Source of the DNA: Desulfobacula sp. | Lineage (GTDB): Bacteria > Desulfobacterota > Desulfobacteria > Desulfobacterales > Desulfobacteraceae | Direction of reading: 5' to 3' | DNA length: 12,081 bases | Assembly: GCA_029940235.1 (NCBI GenBank) | Contig: JAOZRI010000044.1 | Location: 1 to 12,081 of the forward strand | Shown: in pieces, positions 1-7,528 of the stretch | How positions within the stretch are numbered: the stretch's first letter is position 1 | How the letters are laid out: the number at the start of each line of letters is the position of its first letter | The notes under the pieces: model-generated | What the model saw: the letters and a program-made list of their open reading frames with translations, nothing else | Told to the model about the DNA's origin: nothing | Databases searched by the model: none | Program-made: the position numbers and the translations under genes

Positions 1-1255
1 GTGATTTTTTCCCGTTCCAGACAAGTTCAAGTTCTTCATTGATTATATTTCTGATTTGAACAAAATAACCAAGTCTTAAACCCCTTGAAATTGTTGTTGG
101 GATTGCTCTGTTGAGCTGATTGATACCAACTTCCTGAAGTGGATCACTCTTATAATAGCCTTTGGACTTTAAGGATTCATAGGCATCAATGGTAATGGGG
201 AAATACCCAGTCTGTTTGTGCCAGTATTCCTGCATTTTATTTCCTGCCAGGAATTTTAAGAATGCTGCAACCCCCTTATATTCAGCTTTTGAATGTCCAT
301 TTAGCACCCACAACGATGCTCCGCCAATAATACTGTTCTGTGGTTTTACAGTGCCTTTTTCAACAGGAAGAGGTGCTGCATCCCATTTAAAATCTTTTAC
401 TGCTTTTTTCAGTTTTGCAATGCCGCTTATGGAATCCATATAAAAGGCTACATTCTGGGCAATAAATTCTGATTTTGGCCCCTGATATTTTTGACCGCCA
501 TACATGAAGCGTTTGTCATCTGCCCATGATTTAAGTCTTGCAATATGATTTACCAGCTGAGGATTATTTATTTGAAGTTCACAGTCAAGTCCTTCATATC
601 CATTAGCTTTACTTGCAAAAGCAATATTATGGATAGCACTGTAATTTTCAAGCTGAGTCCAGGACTGCCATGCTGTAACCATGCCTGCAGGAGCAATTTT
701 TGCATCAACAATTTTTTTAGTGATTTCGCCTAATTCATCCCATGTAATGGGTGTGGATTTTGATAAAGGCGCAATGCCTGCTTTTTTTAACAAATCAACA
801 TTATAATACATAATAGGTGTTGAAGAGTTAAAAGGCATTGACATAAGATTGCCGTCAGCATTCATATAATAGGAGAGAACTGCCTGGAGATATCTTGACC
901 AGTCCACATCAATTCCAGCATCTTTCATGAGTTCAAATACTGGATAAATAGCGCCTGAAAGCATCATGGTCTGTGTTCCTACTTCAAAAACCTGTAAAAG
1001 ATGGGGCTGTTTTTTAGCTCTGAAAGCTGCAACACCCGCATTCATTACTTCGTCATAGTTACCCTTGTTGGTGCCTACAACTTTGTACTCTGACTGGGAT
1101 GCATTAAATTCATTAATCATGTTTTTAACCACTTCACCCCTGGCACTTCTCATTGCGTGCCACCAGTTGATGGTAATGGGTTTTGCAAACGCTGATGCCG
1201 GGAATACAAAACATGCTGTAATAATTAATAATACAAATAATTTTGCTAATTTCAT
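1..1255 (-). CDS. ugpB: UgpB, G3P/glycerophosphodiester-binding protein of an ABC importer (C-terminus beyond window)
   Basis: Periplasmic solute-binding protein of the Ugp importer, which in E. coli binds sn-glycerol-3-phosphate and glycerophosphodiesters. The visible 418 residues begin MKLAKLFVLLIITACF, a signal peptide ending at AFA before KPITINWWHAM. Stretches matching E. coli UgpB from memory include INWWHAM, KGNYDEVMNAGVAAFR, LLQVFEVGTQTMM, MPFNSSTPIMYYN, AIHNIAFASKANGYEG, NSIIGGASLWV, QTGYFPIT and, near the edge, GLRLGYFVQIR and IINEELELVWNGK. E. coli UgpB is 438 residues, so only about 20 should be missing. The ATG at 1255-1253 has a near-perfect AAGGAGG eight bases upstream. A 284-bp gap with candidate promoter elements separates it from the phosphodiesterase gene at 1540, so it probably starts its own transcript. 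Permease genes ugpA and ugpE would be expected just beyond the left edge. Confidence 0.93.
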   Translation of the reverse strand, partial: MKLAKLFVLLIITACFVFPASAFAKPITINWWHAMRSARGEVVKNMINEFNASQSEYKVVGTNKGNYDEVMNAGVAAFRAKKQPHLLQVFEVGTQTMMLSGAIYPVFELMKDAGIDVDWSRYLQAVLSYYMNADGNLMSMPFNSSTPIMYYNVDLLKKAGIAPLSKSTPITWDELGEITKKIVDAKIAPAGMVTAWQSWTQLENYSAIHNIAFASKANGYEGLDCELQINNPQLVNHIARLKSWADDKRFMYGGQKYQGPKSEFIAQNVAFYMDSISGIAKLKKAVKDFKWDAAPLPVEKGTVKPQNSIIGGASLWVLNGHSKAEYKGVAAFLKFLAGNKMQEYWHKQTGYFPITIDAYESLKSKGYYKSDPLQEVGINQLNRAIPTTISRGLRLGYFVQIRNIINEELELVWNGKKS

Positions 1256-1279
1256 CTGATACTCCTCCTTAATGTAATA

Positions 1280-1371
1280 ATTATAAATACTATTGAACAA
1301 TACCGTGGGCTCTTGATTGAAATCTTAATTCCGTCCAAAGATTCTATATCTTTTGTTTTAAGTCATTGCAA
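1280..1371 (-). promoter_or_regulatory. Candidate ugpB promoter region
   Basis: Read on the minus strand, TTGCAA (1371-1366) and TATAGA (1348-1343) are separated by exactly 17 bp, a plausible sigma-70 pair with four of six matches in each box. It would give a leader of about 80 nt. A perfect TATAAT lies closer to the gene (1285-1280), but no -35 box sits at a suitable distance, so it would need an activator or another sigma factor. The six-base arms AATCTT and AAGATT (1321-1326 and 1338-1343) are inverted around the expected start site of the first promoter and could be an operator. All of this is by eye. Confidence 0.4.
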
Positions 1372-1525
1372 GATAAATCTGAAATGTTTTTTAAAGAAAA
1401 ATTACAATAGATTATGATCTTTCCATATAAAATAATAAGTTATGAACTTTTACTGCTTTCACATTTTACTTGTGACCTTCAGATTCCCGGTTACCTTGAG
1501 GTTATTGTGCAGCAGCAAACCAGAT

Positions 1526-1539
1526 CCGCCATATGGCGG
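1526..1539. repeat. 14-bp perfect palindrome directly after the GpdQ-like stop codon
   Basis: CCGCCATATGGCGG is a perfect palindrome that can form a five-pair GC stem with an ATAT loop. It begins at the base after the TAG stop of the GpdQ-like gene in the direction of transcription. No U-run follows, so it is not a standard intrinsic terminator. It may mark the transcript 3' end or protect against exonucleases. The rest of the 1256-1539 gap holds only the promoter candidates upstream of ugpB and AT-rich sequence in which I see no gene. Confidence 0.45.
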
Positions 1540-2337
1540 CTATGCAAACAGATATGGTCCATTCATATCTTTTACATAAATTGTATGTGATATAAGGTGT
1601 TTTTCTCCATGGTAGTAATGCAGCTGATAGCCGGGAGATTCCACATAAAACTGAGATGGTTTTTTTAAGGTAAGGTCAAGATTGAGTTGTAAGCCCATGG
1701 ATGGTGCTGTACTTACAATTGTTCCACACCATTTTATATGGGCTTCAAGATGAATATGTCCACATATAATACGCTCTATATTGGTATATTGTGATATAAT
1801 ATTCCCAAGTCGCTTTGCGCCTGAAAAGCCATCTTCGTCTGTTTCAAGTACGCCACACTTCACAGGCGGGTGGTGCATAAAAATAATAGTTGGCTGATCA
1901 GGCTTCTCAGCAAGCCTGTCCTCAAGCCATTTGGCACTTTTATCATCTGTCTTACCTCCAGGTGCATCGGGAATGGAGCTGTCCATACCTATCAAACGTA
2001 TTTCATAATCTTCAATTACATAGTTTATAAAATCCTTATGTTCCGCCGGGCAGTGAATCCTACCAAATTCAGAGAAGAGAGTAGCTCTATCATCATGGTT
2101 ACCGGGTATCACATAAAAGGGATAGTGTAATTTTTTTAAGATGGATGCTGCGTGCTGAGCCTCTTCCTTGAGACCATCAAAGGTTATGTCTCCTGTTACC
2201 AGCACAAGATCAGGTTCAGGTTCCAACCTGTTTATATGATTAACGCAAAGAGCAAGGTTCTGGGCTGTGGGTGCAATATTATATGCTTTTTTCCCATACC
2301 CTGGTATGTGGCTATCACTTATATGTGCTATTAGCAT
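1540..2337 (-). CDS. gpdQ: GpdQ-like glycerophosphodiester phosphodiesterase (class III, binuclear metal)
   Basis: Cytoplasmic calcineurin-like metallophosphoesterase of 265 residues, expected to hydrolyse glycerophosphodiesters such as glycerophosphoethanolamine to G3P and an alcohol. The two-metal site is complete: D8 and H10 in ISDSH, D50 in TGD, N80, H81 and D82 in GNHDD, H156 in FMHHPP, and H194 and H196 in GHIH. These positions are almost the same as in Enterobacter GpdQ, and MLIAHISDSH and the C-terminal GPYLF also resemble that enzyme. The start is fixed by this alignment, although no clear Shine-Dalgarno precedes it. It follows the permease gene by 30 bp and is probably the last gene of the Pot-type transporter operon. 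That placement suggests the importer delivers its substrate. The related CpdA (cAMP phosphodiesterase) branch is the main alternative, made less likely by the context. Confidence 0.85.
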   Translation of the reverse strand: MLIAHISDSHIPGYGKKAYNIAPTAQNLALCVNHINRLEPEPDLVLVTGDITFDGLKEEAQHAASILKKLHYPFYVIPGNHDDRATLFSEFGRIHCPAEHKDFINYVIEDYEIRLIGMDSSIPDAPGGKTDDKSAKWLEDRLAEKPDQPTIIFMHHPPVKCGVLETDEDGFSGAKRLGNIISQYTNIERIICGHIHLEAHIKWCGTIVSTAPSMGLQLNLDLTLKKPSQFYVESPGYQLHYYHGEKHLISHTIYVKDMNGPYLFA

Positions 2338-2367
2338 AGAATTTATTCAAAGATTTTAAAACTGGTT

Positions 2368-3222
2368 TTATTCTTTATTCCGGTTTATCGCAAAATTAAC
2401 CATGGCAGCAAGAGTTATAAATGATACAATCATAAATGACACTGCGTTCAGCACCGGGGTTGAGCTAAATTTAATCCTGGCATATAAATCTACCGGCAAA
2501 GTCGGGTCTGAACCAACCAGGAAAATAGTGGTATTAAAATTTGAAAAACTGATCAAAAATGCCACAACAAAAGCTCCGATAATAGCGGGTCTTAAAAACG
2601 GAATTGTGATAAGCCAGATAACCTGCAGCCTTGTGGCCCTTAAACTCAATGCTGCCTCTTCAAGTACAGGATCAAATTTTTTCAGGCGGGCACCGACTAA
2701 AAGCATGACAAAAGTTGAACAAAATGAAAACTGCCCGATAACAACGAGCCAGAAGCTCGGTGCAAGGATTCCAATATTTATTCCAAGATTCTCTTCAAGG
2801 TAAATTCCGGCATTGGTAGCACTGAGCAGAATTGATATCCCCAGAACCACTCCGGGGATAACCAAGGGAGATAAAGCCAGAAAATAGAGCAGCCCTTTGA
2901 GTCTGAACTTCTCCTGTTCAAACAGAAGGGCAGCAATAGTACCCACTATAGTTGAAAACAGAGCAACAAGAAAACCTGTTTGCAGACTTGTCCATACACT
3001 TAAAAGTAAATCTGGATCTTTAAAAAGTCCAAGACGTTCATCAGTGTCTGCAAAAAACCAGTCAAGTGAAAAACCCAGCCAGGGAAGTGCTATGAAATTT
3101 GAATCATTAAAAGCCAGCACACAAATTGTGATAAGAGGCATGATTAGAAAAATATAGAACAGGAGGATATAGATGCGATAACCTGTAATATAAAGTGGTG
3201 ATCGTGGCAGTGTGCGTATCAT
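2368..3222 (-). CDS. potC: ABC importer permease, PotC type
   Basis: Inner-membrane permease of 284 residues with about six hydrophobic segments (roughly residues 17-37, 82-101, 113-133, 152-178, 212-236 and 258-279). The cytoplasmic coupling loop that docks on the ATPase is LEEAALSLRATRLQVIW, residues 187-203, followed by LITIP. It fits the EAA motif except that the usual glycine after the leucine is arginine (R195). Its ATG overlaps the stop of the preceding permease by four bases (3219-3222), so the two are translationally coupled. It is the second permease of the Pot-type importer, and the gpdQ-like gene follows 30 bp later. The symbol is a family label: the substrate is probably not a polyamine (see the binding protein). 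Confidence 0.88.
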   Translation of the reverse strand: MIRTLPRSPLYITGYRIYILLFYIFLIMPLITICVLAFNDSNFIALPWLGFSLDWFFADTDERLGLFKDPDLLLSVWTSLQTGFLVALFSTIVGTIAALLFEQEKFRLKGLLYFLALSPLVIPGVVLGISILLSATNAGIYLEENLGINIGILAPSFWLVVIGQFSFCSTFVMLLVGARLKKFDPVLEEAALSLRATRLQVIWLITIPFLRPAIIGAFVVAFLISFSNFNTTIFLVGSDPTLPVDLYARIKFSSTPVLNAVSFMIVSFITLAAMVNFAINRNKE

Positions 3223-4073
3223 GATCCAACCCTCTCAAGCTTTTGCCCTGTTAATTTAAGTGCTATCCAGATAATAGTTGAAGACAAGAGCAGCAGTAAA
3301 AATCCAAATGCTGCACCTTCACTCCAGTTAAATGAGGCCAGAAATTTATTGTATATCTGCTCTGTGAACCATAAAGAACTTTTGCCTCCAAGAATATTAG
3401 GAGCAACATAGTCACCAATCACCAGCATAAAGACAATAATTCCGCCCGATACAATGCCGGGAGTTGTATATGGAATTATAATCTGGCGAAAAATTGTCCA
3501 CTTTGACGCCCCTAAATCACTTGCTGCCTCAATTAAAGAGTCATCGAGACTGTCCAATGCCGACATCATGGGAACTATCATAAATAACATGGACATATAC
3601 AGCAAACCAATAGTCATACTGAAATTGGTAAACAGCATCTCAATGGGCGATTTAATCAACCCGATTCTCATGAGAAAATTATTGATCACACCATTATCTC
3701 TAAGTAGAATCATCCACCCGTAAACAGTTACCAGCTCGCCTATCCAGATGGGAATGAGAAGCAGCAGTGTCATAAAACCACTGTATCTTTTCCCTACTAC
3801 TTTGGTTAGATAAAATGCAACAGGAAAAGTAACAACAAATGCAAGGAATGTAACAAATATGGAATAGAGTGCAGTTTTTACAAAGGTGAGCCAATAGATC
3901 TTGTCCTGGAAAAATGTAAGATAGTTGTTTAAAGAAAAAATCATGTTTCCTTCATCGGTTTCCAGCCTAAATGATCGAAACATAAGGTCCAGATGGGGAG
4001 TCACGATCAGGACAACCAGCCATAACAGGACTGGTATTAATAAAAGATAAAATGTGCTGCCTTTTTTATTCAT
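3219..4073 (-). CDS. potB: ABC importer permease, PotB type
   Basis: Inner-membrane permease of 284 residues. An N-terminal membrane segment (about 8-26) precedes a periplasmic stretch (27-60), then further segments lie near 66-90, 100-125, 152-172, 205-228 and 255-274. The EAA coupling loop is IEAASDLGASKWTIFRQ, residues 181-197, followed by IIIP, and it keeps the conserved glycine (G188). Length and layout match PotB. The ATG lies four bases after the ATPase stop and overlaps the next permease start by four bases, so ATPase, PotB and PotC types are one tightly coupled unit. No strong Shine-Dalgarno is visible, which suits coupled translation. It would pair with the PotC-type permease to form the translocation channel. 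Confidence 0.88.
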   Translation of the reverse strand: MNKKGSTFYLLLIPVLLWLVVLIVTPHLDLMFRSFRLETDEGNMIFSLNNYLTFFQDKIYWLTFVKTALYSIFVTFLAFVVTFPVAFYLTKVVGKRYSGFMTLLLLIPIWIGELVTVYGWMILLRDNGVINNFLMRIGLIKSPIEMLFTNFSMTIGLLYMSMLFMIVPMMSALDSLDDSLIEAASDLGASKWTIFRQIIIPYTTPGIVSGGIIVFMLVIGDYVAPNILGGKSSLWFTEQIYNKFLASFNWSEGAAFGFLLLLLSSTIIWIALKLTGQKLERVGS

Positions 4074-4077
4074 TGTT

Positions 4078-5136
4078 CTAATCCCGGTAACATTTTATAT
4101 CGTCACTATGGATTCCTGCCTGTATATCGTCGCCCTCCTGCAAATCTTCAAACTGGGCATTCTGCGGCAGGGAAATTAACACCTCATCCTGGCTCTGTTT
4201 GATGGTTGCCGATATTTTAGTGTTGGATCCATCAAATAAAATAGTTTTGACTTTCATATTTATCAGCTCAATATCTTCTAACTCCTCTGTGGGATTGAGG
4301 ATGAATGCTTCTGGCCGCATAAAAAGTTTTCCCGGTTGAAAATCAAGGTCTTTCTTGTTTAACTTGCAGCCATTCCTGGTTGTTAATTCACCATCAACAT
4401 AACTTGTTACATCAAACTCGTTACTCTCTCCTACAAAACCTGCAACAAAAGATGTTGCAGGATTTTTATACAAATTTTTCGGTGTATCAATCTGTTCAAA
4501 ACGACCTTCATTCATTACAGCAACTCTATCACTCATTACCAAAGCTTCTGACTGATCATGGGTAATGTAAATAAATGTTGTTCCAATCTCTTTTTGAAGC
4601 ATTTTAAGTTCAACCTTCATATGTTCACGAAGTTTTCTGTCCAATGCACCAAGGGGTTCATCTAAAAGAAGGATAGATGGTCTTAAGACAAGGGATCTGG
4701 CAATTGCCACACGTTGACGCTGACCGCCTGAAAGTTCAGTTACTTTTTTCTTTTCAAATCCTGTCAGACCCACACGTTCCAACATTTCAGCAACCCGGGT
4801 GTTCACCTCGCTCTTTGGCAGGCGTTGTCTTTGAAGGCCGAAGGCAACATTTTTTTCAACATTCATCATGGGGAAAAGTGCAAGATTTTGAAAAACAATG
4901 TTGACAGGTCGTCTTTCCGGCGGAATGCCTTCCATTGATTTTCCACGAATAAGAAGCTCTCCTTTTGTTACCTCCTCAAAACCTGAAATCATCCGTAAAA
5001 GTGTTGTCTTTCCACAACCTGATCCTCCGAGAATGGAGAAAAAGCCACCATCTTCCACATCAAAACTCACCGAATCAACGGCTTTGAAATCACCAAATTT
5101 CTTAGTGACATTTTTAATTTCTAAGACATAGCTCAT
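4078..5136 (-). CDS. potA: ABC importer ATP-binding protein, PotA type
   Basis: Cytoplasmic ATPase of 352 residues that powers the Pot-type importer. All nucleotide-binding elements are intact: Walker A GGSGCGKTT (37-45), Q-loop Q83, signature LSGGQ (135-139), Walker B ILLLDEP with D159 and E160, D-loop GALD (163-166) and switch H193 in THDQ. A C-terminal TOBE-type domain follows from about residue 235, with FMRPEAF near 272-278, typical of the PotA/UgpC/CysA group. The permease gene starts four bases after the stop. A 200-bp gap with a strong hairpin separates it from the binding-protein gene upstream. The Shine-Dalgarno is weak (GGGAT). PotA is the nearest family label, and the ATPase itself says little about substrate. 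Confidence 0.9.
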   Translation of the reverse strand: MSYVLEIKNVTKKFGDFKAVDSVSFDVEDGGFFSILGGSGCGKTTLLRMISGFEEVTKGELLIRGKSMEGIPPERRPVNIVFQNLALFPMMNVEKNVAFGLQRQRLPKSEVNTRVAEMLERVGLTGFEKKKVTELSGGQRQRVAIARSLVLRPSILLLDEPLGALDRKLREHMKVELKMLQKEIGTTFIYITHDQSEALVMSDRVAVMNEGRFEQIDTPKNLYKNPATSFVAGFVGESNEFDVTSYVDGELTTRNGCKLNKKDLDFQPGKLFMRPEAFILNPTEELEDIELINMKVKTILFDGSNTKISATIKQSQDEVLISLPQNAQFEDLQEGDDIQAGIHSDDIKCYRD

Positions 5137-5284
5137 ACAGATCCCAAAAAAATTTGATTAATAAATAGTGTCACGGGCTGCCTTGGTTTTTTGCCAGCAT
5201 TTGCCTACAACACAATTGAACATTATTCAAAGGTCTCAAAATGATATAGGCTTCAATATAAAAGAAGTGCCTTGTGGATTAAAG
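5137..5284 (-). other. Untranslated spacer between binding-protein hairpin and ATPase gene
   Basis: This part of the gap between the binding-protein and ATPase genes contains no convincing open frame. It has a short inverted repeat, TTGAACATTATTCAA (5216-5230), and AT-rich sequence, but I could not find a convincing pair of -35 and -10 boxes for a separate ATPase promoter. Readthrough from the upstream gene is the simplest source of the ATPase-permease transcript. Confidence 0.4.
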
Positions 5285-5319
5285 GAGCAACTCTGAATGT
5301 TATCCATTCAGAGTTGCTC
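5285..5319 (-). terminator. Intercistronic hairpin after the binding-protein gene (attenuator or mRNA stabiliser)
   Basis: The arms at 5285-5299 and 5305-5319 are perfect 15-base inverted copies (GAGCAACTCTGAATG and its complement) around the five-base loop 5300-5304. The hairpin starts about 17 bases after the binding-protein stop codon. In the direction of transcription it is followed by only three U residues, so it should terminate partially or mainly protect the upstream mRNA. Such hairpins are common between binding-protein and membrane-component genes, where they keep the binding protein in excess. Confidence 0.7.
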
Positions 5320-5336
5320 AAATCCTCATATAGGGT

Positions 5337-6410
5337 TTATTTTGCAGCTTTAATTCTATCGAGAACTTTTGCCTCAATTTTTTCAAAACCTGCTGGTACT
5401 GGTGGATGCCATTTTATGTTATCAAGGTCTGCCTGGGGAAATGACCGACTGAAATTTGCCTTGATTTCATCATTAAGAAATTCAAGTGCGCCAGCAGAAG
5501 CTGTGCCATAACCCTCTTTATTCGTAAAGTAGGCAGCATTTTTAGGTTCCATCATAAAATTAATCCACTTGTATGCAGCATCAAGATTTTTAGATTTCGC
5601 CGGAAGTGCAAATGTATCAATCCAGCCTAATGCTCCGCTTTTAGGTGCAATAAAATCAATATCCGGGTTAGTTTTATGCAGGGTCCAGCCTTTTCCATCC
5701 CAGCCGGAGATAACATTTGCATCACCACTTTTGATGATTGCAACCTGGGTGTCACCACTTGTCCAGTAATTTTTAACAAATTTCTTTCCATTAATCAGTG
5801 TTGCTTCAACTCTCTTCATCAATGCCCTGTATGCATCTATATCACCATAGAGAGCAAAGGGGTCTTCGCCCATACCAAATGCAGTGGCAATAAGAAGTGG
5901 TCTTTTCAGTCTGTAAGATATTTTCCCGGCATATTTTGGATTCCAGAGATCTGACCAGTCGTTAGCGCCGGGAGCCAGTTTTTTATTAACAATCATGCCT
6001 GTGGTACCATAACAATGAGGTACACCATAACCTTTACCATCAACAGCAGTATTTCTCTTTACAGCATCCAGCATAGATTTGGTTAACTGAGCTGTATTAA
6101 CCCGGCTGTAATCAATTGCTTGATAAACCGGAAATTTCATCTGTACAAAAGAGATTCTATCCTGACTTGGCTGTGCCAGGTCAAATCCACCGCCCCGGGT
6201 TGCTCTCAGTTTAGCGATCATCTCTTCATTATTGGAGTAGGTAAGTTTTACATCAATACCTGTTTTTGCTTCAAAGTCTTTTACAAGCTTGGCCGGGGCA
6301 TATCCTTTCCATGTGAGCAATCTTAAGGTATCCTTTGCCATCACTGCATTTGCAGTAAACATCATCAGTGTAAGAATTGCTGTTAAACTAACTAATACCA
6401 ATTTTTTCAT
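5337..6410 (-). CDS. potD: Periplasmic solute-binding protein, PotD/PhnS-like family, substrate uncertain
   Basis: Exported binding protein of 357 residues for the adjacent importer. MKKLVLVSLTAILTL and cleavage after VMA (about residue 25) give a clear signal peptide. The start at 6410 is chosen over an in-frame ATG at 6479 because it begins the signal peptide and has GAGAGG eight bases upstream. The fold matches PotD: TWKGY (33-37), FDLAQPS (76-82), YGVPHCYGTTGMIVN (128-142), WSDLWNPKYAGK (152-163), ISGWDG (234-239) and GWIDTFALPAKSKN (262-275). W34, Y37, W263 and D265 fall where PotD has ligand-contacting residues. However, the PotD segment containing D168 and E171 is replaced by basic and hydrophobic residues (SYRLKRPLLIA, 165-175), which argues against a polyamine ligand. 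From its neighbours I infer a glycerophosphodiester or similar phosphate-bearing compound. The symbol is only a family label. Confidence 0.85.
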   Translation of the reverse strand: MKKLVLVSLTAILTLMMFTANAVMAKDTLRLLTWKGYAPAKLVKDFEAKTGIDVKLTYSNNEEMIAKLRATRGGGFDLAQPSQDRISFVQMKFPVYQAIDYSRVNTAQLTKSMLDAVKRNTAVDGKGYGVPHCYGTTGMIVNKKLAPGANDWSDLWNPKYAGKISYRLKRPLLIATAFGMGEDPFALYGDIDAYRALMKRVEATLINGKKFVKNYWTSGDTQVAIIKSGDANVISGWDGKGWTLHKTNPDIDFIAPKSGALGWIDTFALPAKSKNLDAAYKWINFMMEPKNAAYFTNKEGYGTASAGALEFLNDEIKANFSRSFPQADLDNIKWHPPVPAGFEKIEAKVLDRIKAAK

Positions 6411-6541
6411 GTTTTTTCCTCTCTTGTTTGAATTAATAAAACTTAATCTATGTTTAATATAGTGCATAATACTCTGCAAGCTTTAAATCCATCTTATTTT
6501 ATTTTTTAGCAATAAAGCATGTGTACTTGTAATTAATTTTA
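6411..6541 (-). promoter_or_regulatory. Leader/spacer upstream of binding-protein gene
   Basis: This 131-bp AT-rich stretch separates the flavoprotein stop from the binding-protein start. It contains a good Shine-Dalgarno (GAGAGG) and -10-like sequences such as TATATT read leftward, but no well-spaced -35 box that I can defend. It has no strong hairpin. Transcription could come through from the glpA-like gene or begin here. Confidence 0.35.
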
Positions 6542-7528
6542 TCATTTCCCAAGGTTAACATGGGCATTTTCTTTTAAATCTTTTGCAATAAAAGAAGCTG
6601 TTTTTCTGCCCTGGCGCCAGCAGTTTCCTGCAATATTCAAAGGCTGCAAAAGATTTCCCGCAGCATAGTATGCCAAATCTGAACACCTGTTAAACTCATC
6701 AATCACAGGACTTTTCGTATTATGATCAAGTTTAAGATGACTCATGGAGACAAGGGATGATTCAGGAGTAAACAACCCTGTAAAAAGGACACCGTCACAA
6801 TCAATTTTGCGAATATTTCCCTCAATATCTGCAACCTTAACAGCTTCAACCCGATCTTTACCAATTATGTTAATTATTTGAGTATTTAAAAACAGAGGAA
6901 CACCAAAGAGGTGTGCAGCTTTTTGTAAAGGCTGCATAATTGATGGCTTTGGCTTCTCTTCTAACATTGCAACTGGATGAATACCTGCTTTTTTACATGT
7001 AAAAAGTGCTGAAAAGCTTACAATCTCTGTACCAACCACAACTGGATTTCGAAAAGGTATGAGATTTTTTAAATAGACCATTGACTGTAGAGCTCCGGTT
7101 GTAGAGATACCAAGAAGCCTGCTGCCGGAAATCAATCTGGCAGATCTTGGTGTTTCACGAACTCCTGTTGCAATAAGAACACGTTTTGCTTGAATGGTAC
7201 CAGTTCCCAGAGGAGAAGCTATACTCAACTCTCCTTTGACACCTAATGCAGTTACCGATGTTTTTAAGGCCATATCAACACCAGCATTTTGGGCAGTTCT
7301 TATATTTTTTTTTGCATAGGATGGACCTGTCATAACCCTTGCATGCTCCAACACCCCAAATGGTGGATGTCCGCAGTGGCGTGGAATACCACCGGCTTCA
7401 GATTCCCGTTCCAATACAAGGACACGGTTTACTCCCTGTTTTTTCAATGCAATTGCTGCTGCAAGACCTGCAGGACCAGAACCTATTATTGCAACATCAC
7501 AATTATCATATTTAAGGGGATTAATCAT
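6542..7528 (-). CDS. FAD-dependent oxidoreductase partner of the GlpA-like enzyme
   Basis: Soluble flavoprotein of 328 residues in the pyridine nucleotide-disulfide oxidoreductase superfamily, of the HcnB-like branch often encoded beside GlpA-like proteins. An N-terminal Rossmann FAD site GSGPAG (16-21) ends in acidic E40. ATGVRETPR (120-128) is the usual mid-domain motif. The second dinucleotide site reads VVVGTEIVS (163-171), without a classical GxGxxG, so NAD(P) binding is uncertain. No CxxC redox pair is present. The C-terminal AAGNLLQPLNIAGNCWRQGR resembles the family's FAD-contacting end. The start at 7528 overlaps the upstream stop by eight bases and has GGAG about six bases before it. 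An earlier in-frame ATG at 7582 would add 18 non-conserved residues. It probably passes electrons from G3P oxidation to an acceptor I cannot identify. Confidence 0.8.
   Translation of the reverse strand: MINPLKYDNCDVAIIGSGPAGLAAAIALKKQGVNRVLVLERESEAGGIPRHCGHPPFGVLEHARVMTGPSYAKKNIRTAQNAGVDMALKTSVTALGVKGELSIASPLGTGTIQAKRVLIATGVRETPRSARLISGSRLLGISTTGALQSMVYLKNLIPFRNPVVVGTEIVSFSALFTCKKAGIHPVAMLEEKPKPSIMQPLQKAAHLFGVPLFLNTQIINIIGKDRVEAVKVADIEGNIRKIDCDGVLFTGLFTPESSLVSMSHLKLDHNTKSPVIDEFNRCSDLAYYAAGNLLQPLNIAGNCWRQGRKTASFIAKDLKENAHVNLGK

Noticed and set aside
3700..3894. 64-codon cysteine-rich open frame on the minus strand
   Set aside because: It is an alternative frame inside the PotB-type permease gene, whose membrane segments and coupling loop are clearly real.
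4545..4560. TGACTGATCATG, resembling the glpA operator motif
   Set aside because: It encodes part of the conserved THDQSEA switch region of the ATPase and lies inside a coding sequence, so the likeness is coincidental.
6411..6479. In-frame upstream ATG giving the binding protein 23 extra N-terminal residues
   Set aside because: The extra residues are polar and basic and would bury the signal peptide; the ATG at 6410 begins a classic signal peptide and has a good Shine-Dalgarno.
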